The notes: generated by a model from the sequence alone, not told the origin. Counted from the first letter of the stretch, positions 9,741-23,471 are shown. The stretch: DNA of 64,000 bases from Rhizopus sp. PT2906 (GCA_025529335.1 JAMYHX010000123.1:1-64000), one strand, 5' to 3'. Made by a program: numbers and translations.

Positions 9741-10558
9741 GTTAAACTAGAGTATCAATGCATTATTTAGAAATACTAAAAGGAGAAAACATAGCATAAG
9801 GATAGGACTTATAGCAGTTTCAAAGAGATTTGATATTGAATTAAAAGTGTACCTCTCTCTTTTATAGCTTTTTCCAAGCTTTGGTGCCTTGATTTTGTTA
9901 ATTACTATATTAACAAAATAGGCTGAACCTCATCTTATTGGATAAGCTGTCTTTTCAATGCTATGAGTTACAGATGAGTCTTTGTAGGTTATTACTACGG
10001 TAATTTTTAAGGTATATTTTTCTTTAAAGCTCACAGACTAAAAAATACTTTTTCAAAAAGGAAATCTGCCAAGGATTTTTGAGTTCCTACAGGTATTTTT
10101 TTGAGTCAGAGTTGAGTCTATCAGTTCATAAAGATACTGTGGGCATAATGTCTATGAATTCTCAAAAACTGCCATTCCCCAAAGCTCTGATTACTTTTAA
10201 AACTATATATTTTTGTATAGAGTATGTTGGAAAATGAAACGTATATATTTTAGAATTGAGCATGCTGTAAATGAGAAGTATAGAATACAGGTTGCAGAAC
10301 ATTTCAGTTTCTATAATGAAGCATTAATATGATATCATGTTACAGACGACTTGATTTAGAGACTTTACGACACATCTTTACATATGAAAACAAACAAGCT
10401 CGTATTGTACACAGAAGACTGGTTTTATTTCACGAGTGACAAGTCAAAGGAATAGCTTATTTGTAACCTTTGGTTTTAATCTTAAATAAATGAATTATTT
10501 TTTTTTTTTTAAAAAAAAAAAAATTTCTGCAACTGACAGCTTCAACTATTTATTTATA
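9741..10558. other. AT-rich spacer, probably containing the right end of the Crypton/Fanzor block
   Basis: No convincing coding sequence is visible on either strand. The stretch separates the recombinase relic from the SET-domain gene and should include both the right transposon end and the SET gene promoter. It ends in a 13T/13A run. Confidence 0.5.
10498..10523. repeat. Perfect T13-A13 palindromic tract
   Basis: Thirteen T residues are followed directly by thirteen A residues, about 36 bp upstream of the SET-gene start codon. Poly(dA:dT) tracts disfavour nucleosomes and are common in fungal promoters. The T-then-A arrangement is fully self-complementary. Confidence 0.85.
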
Positions 10559-12638
10559 ATGGTAGATTCAGCATTTAATGCCTATTTGGAATGGATAAAG
10601 GCGAACGGAGGCTCTTTCCAAAAGATCAACTTTAGAAAAGGTCAATGAACAACGACATGTGTTTAAAAAGATTCTTACACCTCCAAGATAGATCTTCACG
10701 GAGAAGGCTGTGTATACACGACGGATACAGTTAAAGAGAACGAGCAGTTTGCCACAGTTCCCTTTAAGATCTGTATTACTGAAAAAGTAGCTCGTAAGGC
10801 GCTTCCAACCTTGACTGACTTTTCTGGTCGTGTTGTCCAATCCTTATTTTTACTGTTGCAGAAAAACTTGGGTGAACGATCCTTTTATCATCCTTATATC
10901 AACATACTTCCCAAAAGGATAGTGACAGCAATGCATTTTGATGAGGACGATATGGCTTATTTACAAAAGACGAATATGGAATTGGCTGTAAGGGAAAGAA
11001 AAGCGGCCTTGCAGAGTGAGTTTACGCGACTTTTGGAGCATTTGCCAGAGAATGTTCATAAGGAGGATGTTAGATGGTAACGGTGGATATTGCTATATAA
11101 AAATGTACTCAGTCTTCCTCCTTTCGTATCGTTAGGGAGGACTTTTTATGGGCACACAGCATGTATTCATCCAGAGCATTCCCTTATAAGTTAATTGATC
11201 CTTCCTCTACTGAGGAGTCCGAGGTTCTATTTCCCTTGGTAGATGCATTAAATCATAAACCAAATACAAAAATTACGTGGTCAAGGAGTGGTGATAGCGA
11301 GACTGGCTCATTGACCTTTGTTGCTGGACAAGAATATCAAGTAGGAGATGAGATATTCAACAATTATGGACCAAAGGTAAATCATGTGTCATCTCTATCA
11401 TTCTGTCTCACACATGTTTATATATAATAGTCTAATGAAGAGCGTAAGTATAGTTTGTATAACGATAGAAGACAGGACTCATTACTTAATAGTGTTGATT
11501 GGCTATGGGTTCTGTTTCGAGGTAATAATAATGAGAGAGAAAGGGTAACTGATGATTGACCTTTTATAGTATAACGAATATGACCATATTGCCTTGAAGC
11601 CCAACTTTTCTCAGGATTTAAACTATCAAGTTAAGCTTAATATCCTTCAAAACTGTGGTATTTCATCTGGAAATACTGATCCATACACTTTCTACATCCA
11701 CCGAAACAACATTCCACCCATGTTCTTCAAGATGATGAGAGTCCTGGTTATGAATAATATGGAAACAGCCTACTACAGGAGCTGTCATGATCCCAAATTT
11801 TTGGACATGGTTGGTTATCGAAATGAGCTTTCTATGCTATCGATGACTCTCACTCTACTCAAGACACGGTTAATTGCCTTAAAATCTGTCAACTTGGACA
11901 CGAGTGACAATATACCGGCCTGGCGAAAGTTTGCCTTGATGTATCGTGCAGGTTAGTGCATAATGCCTTTTTAAATCGATTAAACTAATGTCATGTGTGT
12001 AGGTCAAGAAGATGTTTATAATGTCACAATTGCCAAGATAGAAGAAATGAAGAGTCGAATTATCAGCTGCATGAATCAAGACATTAAAGAAAACAGAATG
12101 GCTCCAAATGTACCATTCTTAAGCATAGTGAATCCAGATTATGATTATATATCTTTGACGATTGATAGCAGCCCATTTGTTTCATTGGATATGGTCGTCA
12201 TCACTTTGGATAGTCTCCTGAGGAAGAATGACCCCTTTTCAACGGCGATTACAGAAATATTCGAAGACTTTGATGAAGAAGCAGATGTTATATTTATGTT
12301 GTCGCTTATCAATGAAAAGTTTAATGAAAATAGCAAATGGAAAGAGTTTTTCAAAAGGATTTCTTCAAGGTAAGCAAATGTTGATGAGTATAAAATGAAC
12401 TGCGCACGCGTGTGTACGTGTGCTAAGCATATGATCATATTCCCCTCTTAGTGATACAACCGTGAGCCAAGACGAGCAAGAACTGAGAGAAATGTATGAT
12501 TCGATGATTCCTGAATTTGCAGAAGCCTATCCTCATGTATTTAGCTTGGACAAGTTTAGCTTTGAATCGTTCGTTTGGGCCGATAATATCTTGAATAATT
12601 ACTCCATTGATAATCCCTTAGCCATTGTACCACTTTAA
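10559..12638 (+). CDS. SET-domain protein lysine methyltransferase (SETD3/Rkm1/Efm1 type)
   Basis: Exons run from ATG at 10559 to TAA at 12638, with about six introns (for example after 10640, 11077, 11377, 11435, 11520 and 11952). The order matches split-SET enzymes that methylate non-histone proteins. The N-terminal SET half has GSFQKINFRK and HGEGCVYTTDTVKENEQF; a helical insert follows; then FLWAHSMYSSRAF. The cofactor half has FPLVDALNHKPNTKITW, GDEIFNNYGPK and SNEELLIGYGF, the typical DxxNH..N and Y motifs that bind S-adenosylmethionine and substrate lysine. A substrate-binding helical domain follows. The last exon (from about 12452) reads ELREMYDSMIPEFAEAYPHV then FSFESFVWADNILNNYSI, which resembles the region before the first cofactor motif a second time. 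No lesions were seen. Likely substrates are ribosomal proteins, elongation factor or actin; I cannot tell which. Confidence 0.85.
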
Positions 12639-12745
12639 ATAAATAATCTGTCTTTGGACACACCCTATTTGATGAATACCAATTTTGGTAATCGTCCCCT
12701 CAATTGCAACACTTTTTTTTTTTTCTTGTTGCCTCGCTCTGTCCT

Positions 12746-12772
12746 TTCTCTCTCTCTCTCTCTCTCTTTCTT
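12746..12772 (+). repeat. CT microsatellite in the FMP27 5' leader
   Basis: A run of CT units lies about 45-70 bp upstream of the FMP27 start codon. Pyrimidine-rich leaders are common before fungal start sites. Confidence 0.85.
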
Positions 12773-12818
12773 TCTTACCCTTCATTGATAACTCTACGCT
12801 GGATAGATCATCATTCTC

Positions 12819-15800
12819 ATGTCATTAAGCCTGTATCAATGTGTCTGCATATTTCTGGCTTTGTATCTATTTCGACAGCTATTAAGGACAGTACTGGCAC
12901 TTCGCTTTCACTTTCAGTTTAGGCGAATAGGCTTCTTCTCTATTTCAGACATTCAGTATCATCATCATAGATCATCAGAGACAGCATTATGGTCAATAAC
13001 TGCAGGAAAACTCAAGATTAGAATAAGAAGACGACCAAGACTATCATCAACGACAGCATCAGCATTACCCTTCATTACTATTCACGTCACAGACGTACAC
13101 GTCCAGTTGCATAGCTTGGCTGCTTTAGCAGAGAGAAAGAAACAGAAAAGACCAGCTAGTCCACTAAACAGACGGATATCACGCATGAGCAGCTCACTCA
13201 CTCATATACCTTGGTGGTATTCGCTTTCGTTTGTCAAGGCATTCTTAAAGTTTGTCTCTGCTCTACCAGCTCAGTTTTTGATGGCTGGGCTTGCCAATTA
13301 TGTCGACTTTCAGATGGATAACTTTACTATGAGCATCGAAAAGGACGTACGATTTCATGTTCAACACACCAACTTCAGCTCTGTTTTGTTTGCAGCAGTC
13401 AACCTACCTTCACCTTCCAACAATCGAGGAAAGCGTACATTATCACTTCACGCAAGTCATCAACGGCATTCAATAAAACGTGCTCAGCATCTATTTAAAG
13501 AGAAGTTTCTTGAGATTGTGATCAATACTGGACCTATCTCTCTCGTATTTCTCGAAACCACAGCAACAACAAGCGAAACCATAAGTCTGCCTTCAGGAAT
13601 ACATATTGCCGTATCATGTCATCTTTCTGCAGGATGTGTTACTTTGAAGGATGTGGATGTTAATGCGATTATAGAGACGATCAAGGTGAATGCGGACAGT
13701 TTACTAAAGATTATGAACAACTTCAAACGTACCCGTACATCGACCGCTTTGGACGATCCAATAATAACAACAACAACAGCAATAAAAGAAGATAAACGAT
13801 CTATGCTAGTCAGATTACTTCATTATGTTTCGATATCAGTAGGGGACACAATCATAGAGACAAATCATCAGAAGGACTGTTCAAGTGCACTTTGCATAAA
13901 AGAAGTCTCTGGAACTGCAACAATGGAAAATGACACGATAGGCATTGATCCTTATATAAAGATGCATTATACAACAGGCTTAATGTCTTGGACTATAACG
14001 GATAAATCGCTGCCGATAACAATAACTCGACAAATAGAGGTGATTATTGTACCAACAGTGTCCGTGCAGGTAACCATGTCTCAATCAGTCATGGCCAAGA
14101 AGACATATGAGGACCTGGACACACTGTCAACGTCCTTTACCAGTGATGAATTGATTCCCAACAGGAAGTATATAAGTGTTTCAGTAAATGTGAATCAACC
14201 AAAGGTATTTTTGGACATTTCTAAAAGTGATACACTGCAAAAGATATTTTCAAGTCTTAAACGTGATCATGGTACTCTTGATGTACCATCACCAGCTTTG
14301 CCTTCAACCGTCAAGCATAGCAAGAAACAGTTCAACAATTTACCTCGTGCCAGTTTGAATATTACAGTTGAATATCCGTCTATGTATTTCCGATGTGTAG
14401 AAAAGAGCGTAGGACTTCTTTCATGGAGTGAGATTAGTCTGGACACTTCCGGTACTTATATTGCAGAAAGAAGCAGACCAGCATCTGTCATGTCCAGCCT
14501 TTCTGAACCATCAGTGACGTGCGATTCAACTCTACCAGGTGAGAATAAAATAGAGATACCTTTGGACTCAAATCTAGCTCAGCGAACATACTCTCCAACA
14601 CGGCCATCATGGACAAACCTGTTTAGAAGAAGTTGGCGTTCAAAGGAATCAGGTATCAACTATCAGCAAAGTAGTGGTGCAGAATGGAGATACAGGACCA
14701 AGACAAGACTGGTTATACAGCATACTTGCATAGACACGCTTGCAAAAAAGACAGGGGATCAGCCATTGGTGTCAATCAAGGATATTGAACTGTTATTCAG
14801 CACCAATTTAAATGTAAATTTTATCGACCAAGACGATGCTCAACATCAAGTGCAGGTTCTATGGGATCCTTTTGTTCAGCATCAAGAAATAGAATTTTCC
14901 ATAGATAAGCCCATGTTGAATCTTTGGTCAAAGACAGAAACAGGAAACAGCCAATTGGATTTTTGGATAAACAACATATTTAAAGAGATTAAGCAAAAGA
15001 TTCCATCAAAAAGAGTCAGTCAGCATCCAAGTAATGACAACAATGATAGAAGGCAGCGCTTGTACAAACATCTGTTAACAACAAAAATTCAGTTTGAACT
15101 CAACAGTGCAATTATTGTATTAAAGGGCGTAGATCAAAGTCTGAAAGGAAAGAGAGAGGTTCCTGCTGGGTATATAGATAACACTCCAGAAAAGGATGTT
15201 GGAGTTTATTTGACACTTACTTTTGACCATCTGTTTGCCGTATTTATTGGTTCCCATATATCTGAGGCCAAGCGCCAATCACATAGATACAGTGCTAGTC
15301 TTGGATCCATCAGCAGTATACACACGTCTGATGGAGAAACAGAAACAGACCATGAGGAGCAAAGCCTTGGATCGTTTCGTTTTTCAGCACAAGAAATAGC
15401 GATCAAAGACTCGTTTGAATTGAACTCGACAGATTGTCAGCTATTGGAAGAGAAGAAGGAGTCAGTTCTTTTGTGGATTTCTCACCTCAATTTGAGAACA
15501 AGCATCATGAGATCAAAGCAGATAGTCATAGCTGCACCATACATGGTTATCAAAAAGATAGGCGCTCAATACTCTATTGCCAGTCATTATGCTTTCTTGG
15601 TTATCCTGATTTCGACAAAGCAGATAGTACGCAACATCACACAACAGCAAGACAGGCATTCTTCAACAATGGAAAAGAAGCAGTCCGTTTTACTTCGTAG
15701 ATTTCAGTTTCAAGTAAATCGCACTGACTTTCATGCTGTCATGCCGGGCGGTGCACAGCTTTATACGCGTGTAGACGGATTAAGAACTGAATGGTCTAGC

Positions 15801-18800
15801 GAATTAAAGAAGCGTGGAGAGGTACCATCGACAGCGATAAGAAATATTACAGTATATGGCGTATCACCACAGGAAGAAGGGCAGTGGGATCAGCTTTTAG
15901 AGATGGATGGCGTATCACTCTCAGTTGAGAAAGACGTGGACACACATTCCAAAGTGCATCAACTATCCATGCTTAAACTTTATTTGAGAATACCATACAA
16001 GTATGAACTATGTCATGTCTTGGACGATACTGTAAACTTGATCAAGTCAATCAAGGCTATGCATTCTCGACTATTGAAGGATATACCTTTTCTATATTTT
16101 GGTCCTACTGAAAAGAAAGAGCCCATGTTGATACCCAATATACAGCTGAATTGTGAATTACTTACTTTTCAATTTGAGGATGATCCTTTTGAAGTAAGGC
16201 TTCGTTCTATCTGGAAGACGGGTGTCATTGAACAGACAAACCGCTTGGCGTTGAATGATGCATTTGATTTGAAGGCAATGACGTTGACGAAGCATCAGTC
16301 GAATGAAAACAGTGAAGGAGATACTGATGCAGGTAAATATTGAAGTAGGCATTCTATATTATTGTAGCTCATTTTATAACAGACACTACCAACGAAGATA
16401 ATGATGCAAGAGTCAATGAAGCCTGGAAAGGCTTGCAACAACATAACTCTAGATCATGGAAAAAGCACATTGATGCAGCTATCTCAAAGGAAGTAAATGC
16501 ATATGAACAAATCCGAGGAGTGGATTACCGAAGCTCTATATTCCCTGAACAAATGGATGGCGTTACTGACGATAGCATTCAAGGCTACTCTGACATATTT
16601 CATATCAGTATTGTTAGATTACCACGATGCTCACCTCTGCTCGATCTTACGATACGCAATACTTCTCTGCTCTTCCAACCTCCAGAATTTGAGTTGGAAA
16701 AAACACGCGAGTTCATACATGATCTAGGAAAGGGACAACCTATAGATACCCCCTTGTCCACACTGATACCCTTTCATTTGACATGGAAGTCTGGAGAAAC
16801 TTGGGCACAAATCCGTGACTATCCTATACCATTCATTCTGGTACCTCCAAATGATGTTCAAAAGCAAGACGAGTACTCTTGGTCGCTTTCAGGAAATTAT
16901 GTACTGGCTGATGCTTTAGGCGACCTTGATGCTACCCGATCAATCAAGATACCCATCATATCAACCTCAAGCAACCAAACTGCATACAGCATTATCATTC
17001 CACGTACGAGTACTCCTCTCAAGTTTTTCTCTGTTGTAAATATAAATGTTCATACCCCTGGTCTATCGTACATATGCTGGTGTGTACCTTATCAGCCTGC
17101 CATTCAAGACATCACCCGTGTCTTTGAGACGTTTACCAAGCCGCCGGTAGATCCATCAGAAAAGGTCGGCTTTTGGGACAAGATTCGACTTATCATACAC
17201 ACACGCACCAGCATATCATTTACTGGAGGAGGAGATCTTGCGGTTGTCATGAAAGGTTCAAGGAATCCGTACGAAATGAGTGAAAAAGGATTTGGTCTTG
17301 CCAAGGTCTGGAGGAAAAATGTAGTATGGCTCATAGGGCATGAAAATCCAGAAGGCGATTTTATGCAAATCATCAGTCATGACTATGCATTTGGAGTACC
17401 TGATCTGGTCAACGGTGGATTTACTGCCCCTTATATATTACCGACAAATATGGATGGATTTCATGATAGACAATCCACTACGTCGTCTTTGTCAAGTTCT
17501 TTGGAAATAAATGACAGAAAGCCAGAAGGAAAGGACTCTTGTTTTGTCAAGGTTGCTCTAAAGATGTCTGATGGTATTCGTATGGGCCTTGGTTGCCATT
17601 TGGAACGTGCATGCAACTGCGATATCTGTGACGAGCATAATGATGTTCCTGCAGATATTCGAGAAGCTCACAAACGAACATTGCTCAACTTTTTGCCGCA
17701 CTATAAAGTAAAGATGAAAGCAGCAGATAACGTGCATGAAGAGGTAAACAGGCTACTTTCCTTATTGAAAAATACAATACTAACGCATATAAAAAGGACT
17801 ATGACGCCTACAGAGGCTTTAGATCAGATTATATTCACTTTTCAATCAGCATCGTAAAGTTATCATCAAATGACTCAGAAAAGGAGACCACAAAGGTTGT
17901 TGGCAACTCGATGCACATATCGCCTGGTTTTATCGACCATTTCGTATCCTGGGTTCGATTGTTTGGTGGTGCCATGGGCTACCCCTTACGAAGTGGGCCT
18001 CTATTTCCTAAGCTAGATAAAAGACCTACCAAGAAATTCGGAAAGCATATGAGTACCTTAAAGTACAAGATCGTTATCAACCCCTTAACAATTGGTCTGT
18101 TTATGAAGGACGAAAATATGTCGTTTGAGGAGACAACTGTGCAAGACCTTGGTGACTGTGTTGGCCTGAAGGGTTTTGTCAGAGGATTCAGTTTGGACAT
18201 TCACCAGCGTAGAGAGATCATCAATATTTCAAACTATAAACTAGATCAGAAACGTCTGAAGGCAAACTGGCCAATTCATGAGGCTGAAGTCCAGCTCAAG
18301 AATATCGATATTCGTGTAGTGAAAGCGCAATATATGGCAGATGACAAAGAGACTTCGCCTGCTGACAACACCAATCAGTCCACAGAATCTTCAGCAGATG
18401 ATTTACATGGTCTTGGTTGTGAAAACGATGGAGATGTTCCTGATATGATGGAAGGCTTAAATTATCAGGGCAGTAATGATCCAGAATCATCAGAATGGGT
18501 GGACTTGGATGATTTTATAGAGCTGAATGTCGTCACGCCTAGCGTTCTTCCTTCTGTGCAGGTTTTACCATTTGCGTACTCGCCTTATATATACTACATT
18601 CGACAAACAAATAGAGATGATGCACAAAAATACAGATATCTTCATGAAACTCATGATTGTATACTAGGAACTGCAATCAGTAAGTAATGTAAAGAGTATA
18701 TCACATCAAATACTTATTCAATTTAGATACACGCGAGATGCAAATAAAGCTGCTGCAAGATAGAAAGATGAATATTGACATTCAAATCAGAAAGCATCAA

Positions 18801-21800
18801 GCCCGATTACATACAAATGAGATGAAGAAGAGACAGCCCGGCGCCGATGAAAAGGCGCTTGATGAGCTGGTAAGATAACAGAATAACAATTGCTGATCAA
18901 TAGACGACTAAGTTTCCCTTCAACTTATGTAGTCTGACCAAATAGTTGAAAAAACTAGAGTTTTATATGAGAAACGAGAACTACTTCAACGATATATCAA
19001 GGATATCTCTACACAAATGATGCCTGGTGTTGACCATAGCAAGACCACAAATGGATACTCCAATTTATCCGTATTTGCAGAAGATTACTTGAAACAATGG
19101 GAGGAACACTTGGGATATTTCAAGGTTCGTTGTATTGCTCACAACCCTCAAATCCTTTGGAACAACTCTGTCCGAAACATCGTCTATCACGCTCTCGATC
19201 TTCGCGAACACCGAAGGGCTCTCACATACTATACAACATCGCGTACTGTCAAATTTTTGAGAGACTTGATTGACGCTCACTATACACAACAGATCCGTCA
19301 TAGCGACCATTTTGTACTAGATAATGATGATGGTGGGCTTGATTCATCCATGGTACATGACCTGATTACAAAACTCTTGTCTGAGAAGGATACAAAACTT
19401 TATGCGCCTAATGAAACTGAAGAAGAGGGAGAGCTTGAATTTGATCAGATAGATATGTCTAAAAGTGAAAATATCAATAACCCTGAGATGCAAGTGAAGA
19501 GTATACCTAGTGACTATGTTATGAAGAGTAGCTACTTGATTGACCTGCTGAATCCACAAATCAGCTTACAAAGTGATTGTGATCCTGACAATATTGTACT
19601 AGCAGCCAATGAACGAATTCAAGTCAAAGGCTTCAACATTATAGATGAAAACGAACCTGATGTAGAAATGGAGTCTATTAAGCATAGAACTGTCGCCAGC
19701 TTAGATAATCTGCAATTCTTTGTAGCTAAAAAGGAGCAATTTGACAGTGTTGATCTCTTACTAGATAATCATTATGGAGCTAAAGAGAATGACCACTGGC
19801 TTGCATGGATACCCCCTGAGATGCTAGTGAGTTATGTAAAGACATCTGATCAATTCCAACGTATCGGAAGTCACATCTCGGCTACCTTACAGTATGATAA
19901 GTACAATCCTCTCAGACTCAGGACGACCTCGAGTGTGTTTTCACGTATTCATCCATTTGAAGAACGATGTGATTCGGTTCAACTCAACTTTCCTCAGCTT
20001 CAGCTTACGGTTGACTCGTCTCAGTATAACGCAATATACCAGGTTGCCACTGATCTCTTGCTTTATAAAGAGCCTGCCAAGCAAGAACGACTGGCTCGTC
20101 TTCGCGAAATCATGATGGCCGCTGATCGATCCAGTCTTGTTGAAACCACTGAAAAGATTGTAGATTTACAAAATCGAGTACGTCAGCTGACTTACGCACG
20201 TGACCAGTATCGACAGAATATTGCGTTTTTGGATAATAAGCGAATGGAGGAATTCAAATCTATAAAGCTGGCACTATATGATACTCTAGAAGAGCTTTAT
20301 CTAGGCATGGAAGCTATCAAGCTTATGCAGAGTAATCAGCGAAAGAATTTCAATGAACCCAAGACAAACCTGAAGCTCGTCTGCTCAATGGAGAAAGTAA
20401 TATGGGAACTGATATTGAACAACCAGGTTCCTCTCTGTGAATGTACATTAATTAACGCAAATTATATCTTTATCAACAAAGAGGATCACTCGGCTACCAA
20501 CACATTCGAAGTTGATATTGTTCAAGTGAAAAATACGTCTCCATCACCAGTGTTTGCAGATGTGCTCGGTCCATACTTTGATCCTCGAAAGCCATATGAT
20601 TTCTCAAGACACAAGATGCTACGGTGCTATGTTGTAACTTTACCTCCTGTAGGCGGTATTCCTATTGTTCAGCACTTGGAAACGAATCTTCATCCTTTAC
20701 GTGTTCAGATGACGTATAACTTTGGTAAAGCCTTGGCGTATTATCTCTTCCCACCAGAAAAACGACAAAAGCAGCAACAACAACAACAGCAACAGCCTGA
20801 ACAGCCTAGCACGTTACCATCTGCTTCTTCTGTACCTGCTATGGCAGGCAGTGATTCCAGCATCCAATATGAGATTCCTCAATTAGCCGCCTCATCAATT
20901 ACCCTGCCAGTAACAGCAAATGATAAAGACACAGTGAAATCAGTGTCATCTTCCAAGAGTACAGAAAGTGCCCCAGCAGCAATATTAAATGGGGATGATC
21001 ATGCTGCACCAACACGAGATGATAGCGAGTTAAGCATATCAGCAGAGAACATGGGCACCACAAGCAAACAATCCAAAAAGCAGAAAAAGCAACAATTGCA
21101 AAAGGAGACAAAATCCAAGGCATCAGATGATCTTATGGTCATGAAAAAGCGTGCTTCAAGTAATCGTACATTTATTCTTGTTAAAATCCCAGGCACAAGG
21201 CATTGCCTAAGCTATCAAGTAAGATGTACAAAAAATAATTGGATTAATAAGGCTAACCTATGTTTCCTTAGGGTCCTAAAGAAAAGAATATTGAGGACTT
21301 GAGGGACTTTGCGTTTGAGCAGCCTACTCTTGAATTCCGTAACCAAACATGGTCCTGGTTTGAGCTGATGTCAAATGTTAAGAGAGGTACTTTTTATGAA
21401 ATTATATGTAAATGATATTGTTTTAATTCATTTTTTATGTAGACTTTATGAAGGCTGCTTTACGACATAATAGTACTGCATTACTAAGAGAGAAGCTATT
21501 ACGGCGTCATCCTCGTGAATTCGGTACCCACTCTGATATCTCAATTCAAAGCTCGTCTGTGAACGGATCAAAATACTTTGTACCTCAGCCGACAAGAATA
21601 AAAGATGATGATGAAAATAAGAATCATTTTGATAACTCTGGGGCATCATCAGATGAAGATGAGGAGGTCGATACCGTATCATTGCACTCGGGGAATTCTC
21701 ACGAAATGTGGGAGACAGAAGCTTCTGAACCAAGACACACACATATTTGGTCAAGGTAATGTTGAGATGTGATTACTATTTTATATTCAAAAGCTAACTA

Positions 21801-22093
21801 TGATAAATAGGCTAAAAAAGTCAAAAAAGTCATCTCCTAGTTCTAGTGATGCCAATGAGAAACGATCTACGTTGGATACCAATCGTCGTCTGTCTACTGA
21901 ATCGCGTGATACAGTGTTCAAGAGTTCGTCAACACTCCTGACTCGTACGTTATCAAATTCGACACAACGAGAAGATGAACAACTCATTGCGAAAGGCAAG
22001 CATCTACTTGGTAAATACTACAATGGACCAACACAATGGACTGGTACAAGACTTAAAGGTAGATCAGCGTTTATATCAAATTTCAAAAAATAG
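12819..22093 (+). CDS. FMP27: FMP27/BLTP2 (Hobbit family) bridge-like lipid-transfer protein
   Basis: This very long gene begins with a 1,173-codon first exon and has about eight further exons, giving roughly 2,600 residues. The start ATG at 12819 is followed by a hydrophobic segment (CVCIFLALYLF) that should anchor the protein in the ER. The rest is a repeating beta-groove scaffold. Family signatures include a GFWDK block (KVGFWDKIRLIIHTRTSISF, about 17160-17220), a GFRSDY motif just after an intron (17741-17793), the WPPW-type region (ILWNNSVRNIVYHALDLREH at about 19155) and a coiled coil near 20160. The protein forms a tube that moves lipids between ER and plasma membrane. Introns near 16335-16381, 18681-18726, 18871-18930, 21219-21271, 21387-21442 and 21757-21810 all keep phase. 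An apparent stop at 17855 disappears once the 53-nt intron 17741-17793 (GTAAAC donor, CTAAC branch, AAAAAG acceptor) is removed. The polyQ stretch at about 20774-20795 is disordered. The 3' end converges on the next gene. Confidence 0.92.
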
Positions 22094-22110
22094 ATTCTTC
22101 TCTCTCTTCT

Positions 22111-23190
22111 TTATTGTGTATATTTTTTCTTTAAATAAAACTTGGAACCAAGTCCCTTCTTTGGACGCGTCTGTAAGCTCGTTTCCTTTGCCTCCACTTT
22201 TTGACTACGTCTCTTTTTTAAAGCTAATCTGATGGACCAAAAGGGTTGCAAGATAGAGTTGGATATAGCTTTATAAGTGGATGAGGATGACTTTTGGATG
22301 TCATTGCTGTTACCAACTTGGACTTTTTCACAGCAATAGTTATCAAATGCAATGGTGTCCCCAGAGGAGTGTGTATTTTCGAATAATTGTGAACTAGAGT
22401 GAGGTACGGGGTTTACCTTGTGTGTTGAGAAGGATGAGAGTGTAGCTGTGTTGGATAGATTACAAGCCGAAAGATCACCGTTTAGATCGCTTGGCTGATA
22501 AAGCATTGACCTGTTCTCTTCTAGATAAGTATCTGACTCGTATTCTTCTTTAGTAGGTAACTCGTCATGTTGATGAAGGATATTGTCTTCTTCTTCTTCT
22601 TCTTCTTCTTCGCTACTATCACCATTGACAGCTGTCTGATAATATTCGAATGACAATGATCTCTTTAATAAGCCATGTTCCTGGCAGCGGTTCCATTTAC
22701 TATCTGCAATAGACGGCATCGCTTTACTGTAACAGCATGATAATAATCGTCTCCTTGTTATGGATGATGATGGCGTAGGAGCAGAAGGTGATCTCATCAG
22801 CTTGACCTTTGTGGGTGTGAAAACCATACTTTCTACAGGCATCACTTGATATAAACTAGGTGATATTGTACTATAGAACGTATCATTATCATCTCTTGAC
22901 ACAATATTTAGCATCTCTTGACGTGTCTGAAGGGACTGTTTCATTAAATGTAATCCTAGCGAATTCATTGTTTGAACAAGATGAGTGAGATCATGACCTT
23001 GTACTATAATTGATTGCCAAAATTGAGCACATTGAAGCATGCTCTGTGCATCTGTCCATATCTGAGATAAGTAATTCGAGAACAAGACAAATAATAAATT
23101 CGGGCTGTTTAAACTGACAGTATTTAAAGAAGTCCAATCAGATTGTAATTTCTTATATTCAGTTTCAACTGTCATCCATTCTTCCATCAT
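22111..23190 (-). CDS. Hypothetical protein, 359 residues
   Basis: An open frame of 359 codons with ATG at 23190-23188. I do not recognise the family. The first ~120 residues look helical and globular (SQIWTDAQSMLQCAQFWQSI, HLVQTMNSLGLHLMKQSLQT), possibly a small helical bundle or coiled coil. The middle is Ser- and Pro-rich with basic patches (TRRRLLSCC). A (TTC)n tract at 22586-22612 encodes a run of Glu. The C-terminus is basic (LALKKRRSQK, KKKYTQ). There is no membrane segment. It converges tail to tail on FMP27, with only 17 bp between the two stop codons, so the transcripts must overlap. A short upstream exon cannot be excluded. Confidence 0.6.
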   Translation of the reverse strand: MMEEWMTVETEYKKLQSDWTSLNTVSLNSPNLLFVLFSNYLSQIWTDAQSMLQCAQFWQSIIVQGHDLTHLVQTMNSLGLHLMKQSLQTRQEMLNIVSRDDNDTFYSTISPSLYQVMPVESMVFTPTKVKLMRSPSAPTPSSSITRRRLLSCCYSKAMPSIADSKWNRCQEHGLLKRSLSFEYYQTAVNGDSSEEEEEEEEDNILHQHDELPTKEEYESDTYLEENRSMLYQPSDLNGDLSACNLSNTATLSSFSTHKVNPVPHSSSQLFENTHSSGDTIAFDNYCCEKVQVGNSNDIQKSSSSTYKAISNSILQPFWSIRLALKKRRSQKVEAKETSLQTRPKKGLGSKFYLKKKYTQ

Positions 23191-23471
23191 TGAAGCAATA
23201 ATTTAAAGAAAGGTTACAAATTACAACAGCAATGGCTAACATTTCCCTTTAAGAATGTGTTTATGCCATATTTGGGATACTATGAATTTTTGATCTCTAG
23301 AGTGAGGACTGTTATTGTGTTACAGTATCTTCACTTGTATGTCGTGTGTAACGCAACACAACTTTCAAGGGTTAAACCATTCTCAATCAATACAAAAAGT
23401 GATTTGCGATTCTTGGGGAACTACCAAAGCTTCTTTCAAGAATTGAAATCGTATTTGAAATTTTTAAAAAA

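Noticed and set aside
17741..17860. Apparent frameshift and stop in FMP27 at 17855
   Set aside because: A 53-nt intron (17741-17793, GTAAAC donor, CTAAC branch, AAAAAG acceptor) joins the frames and restores the conserved GFRSDY segment, so no lesion exists.
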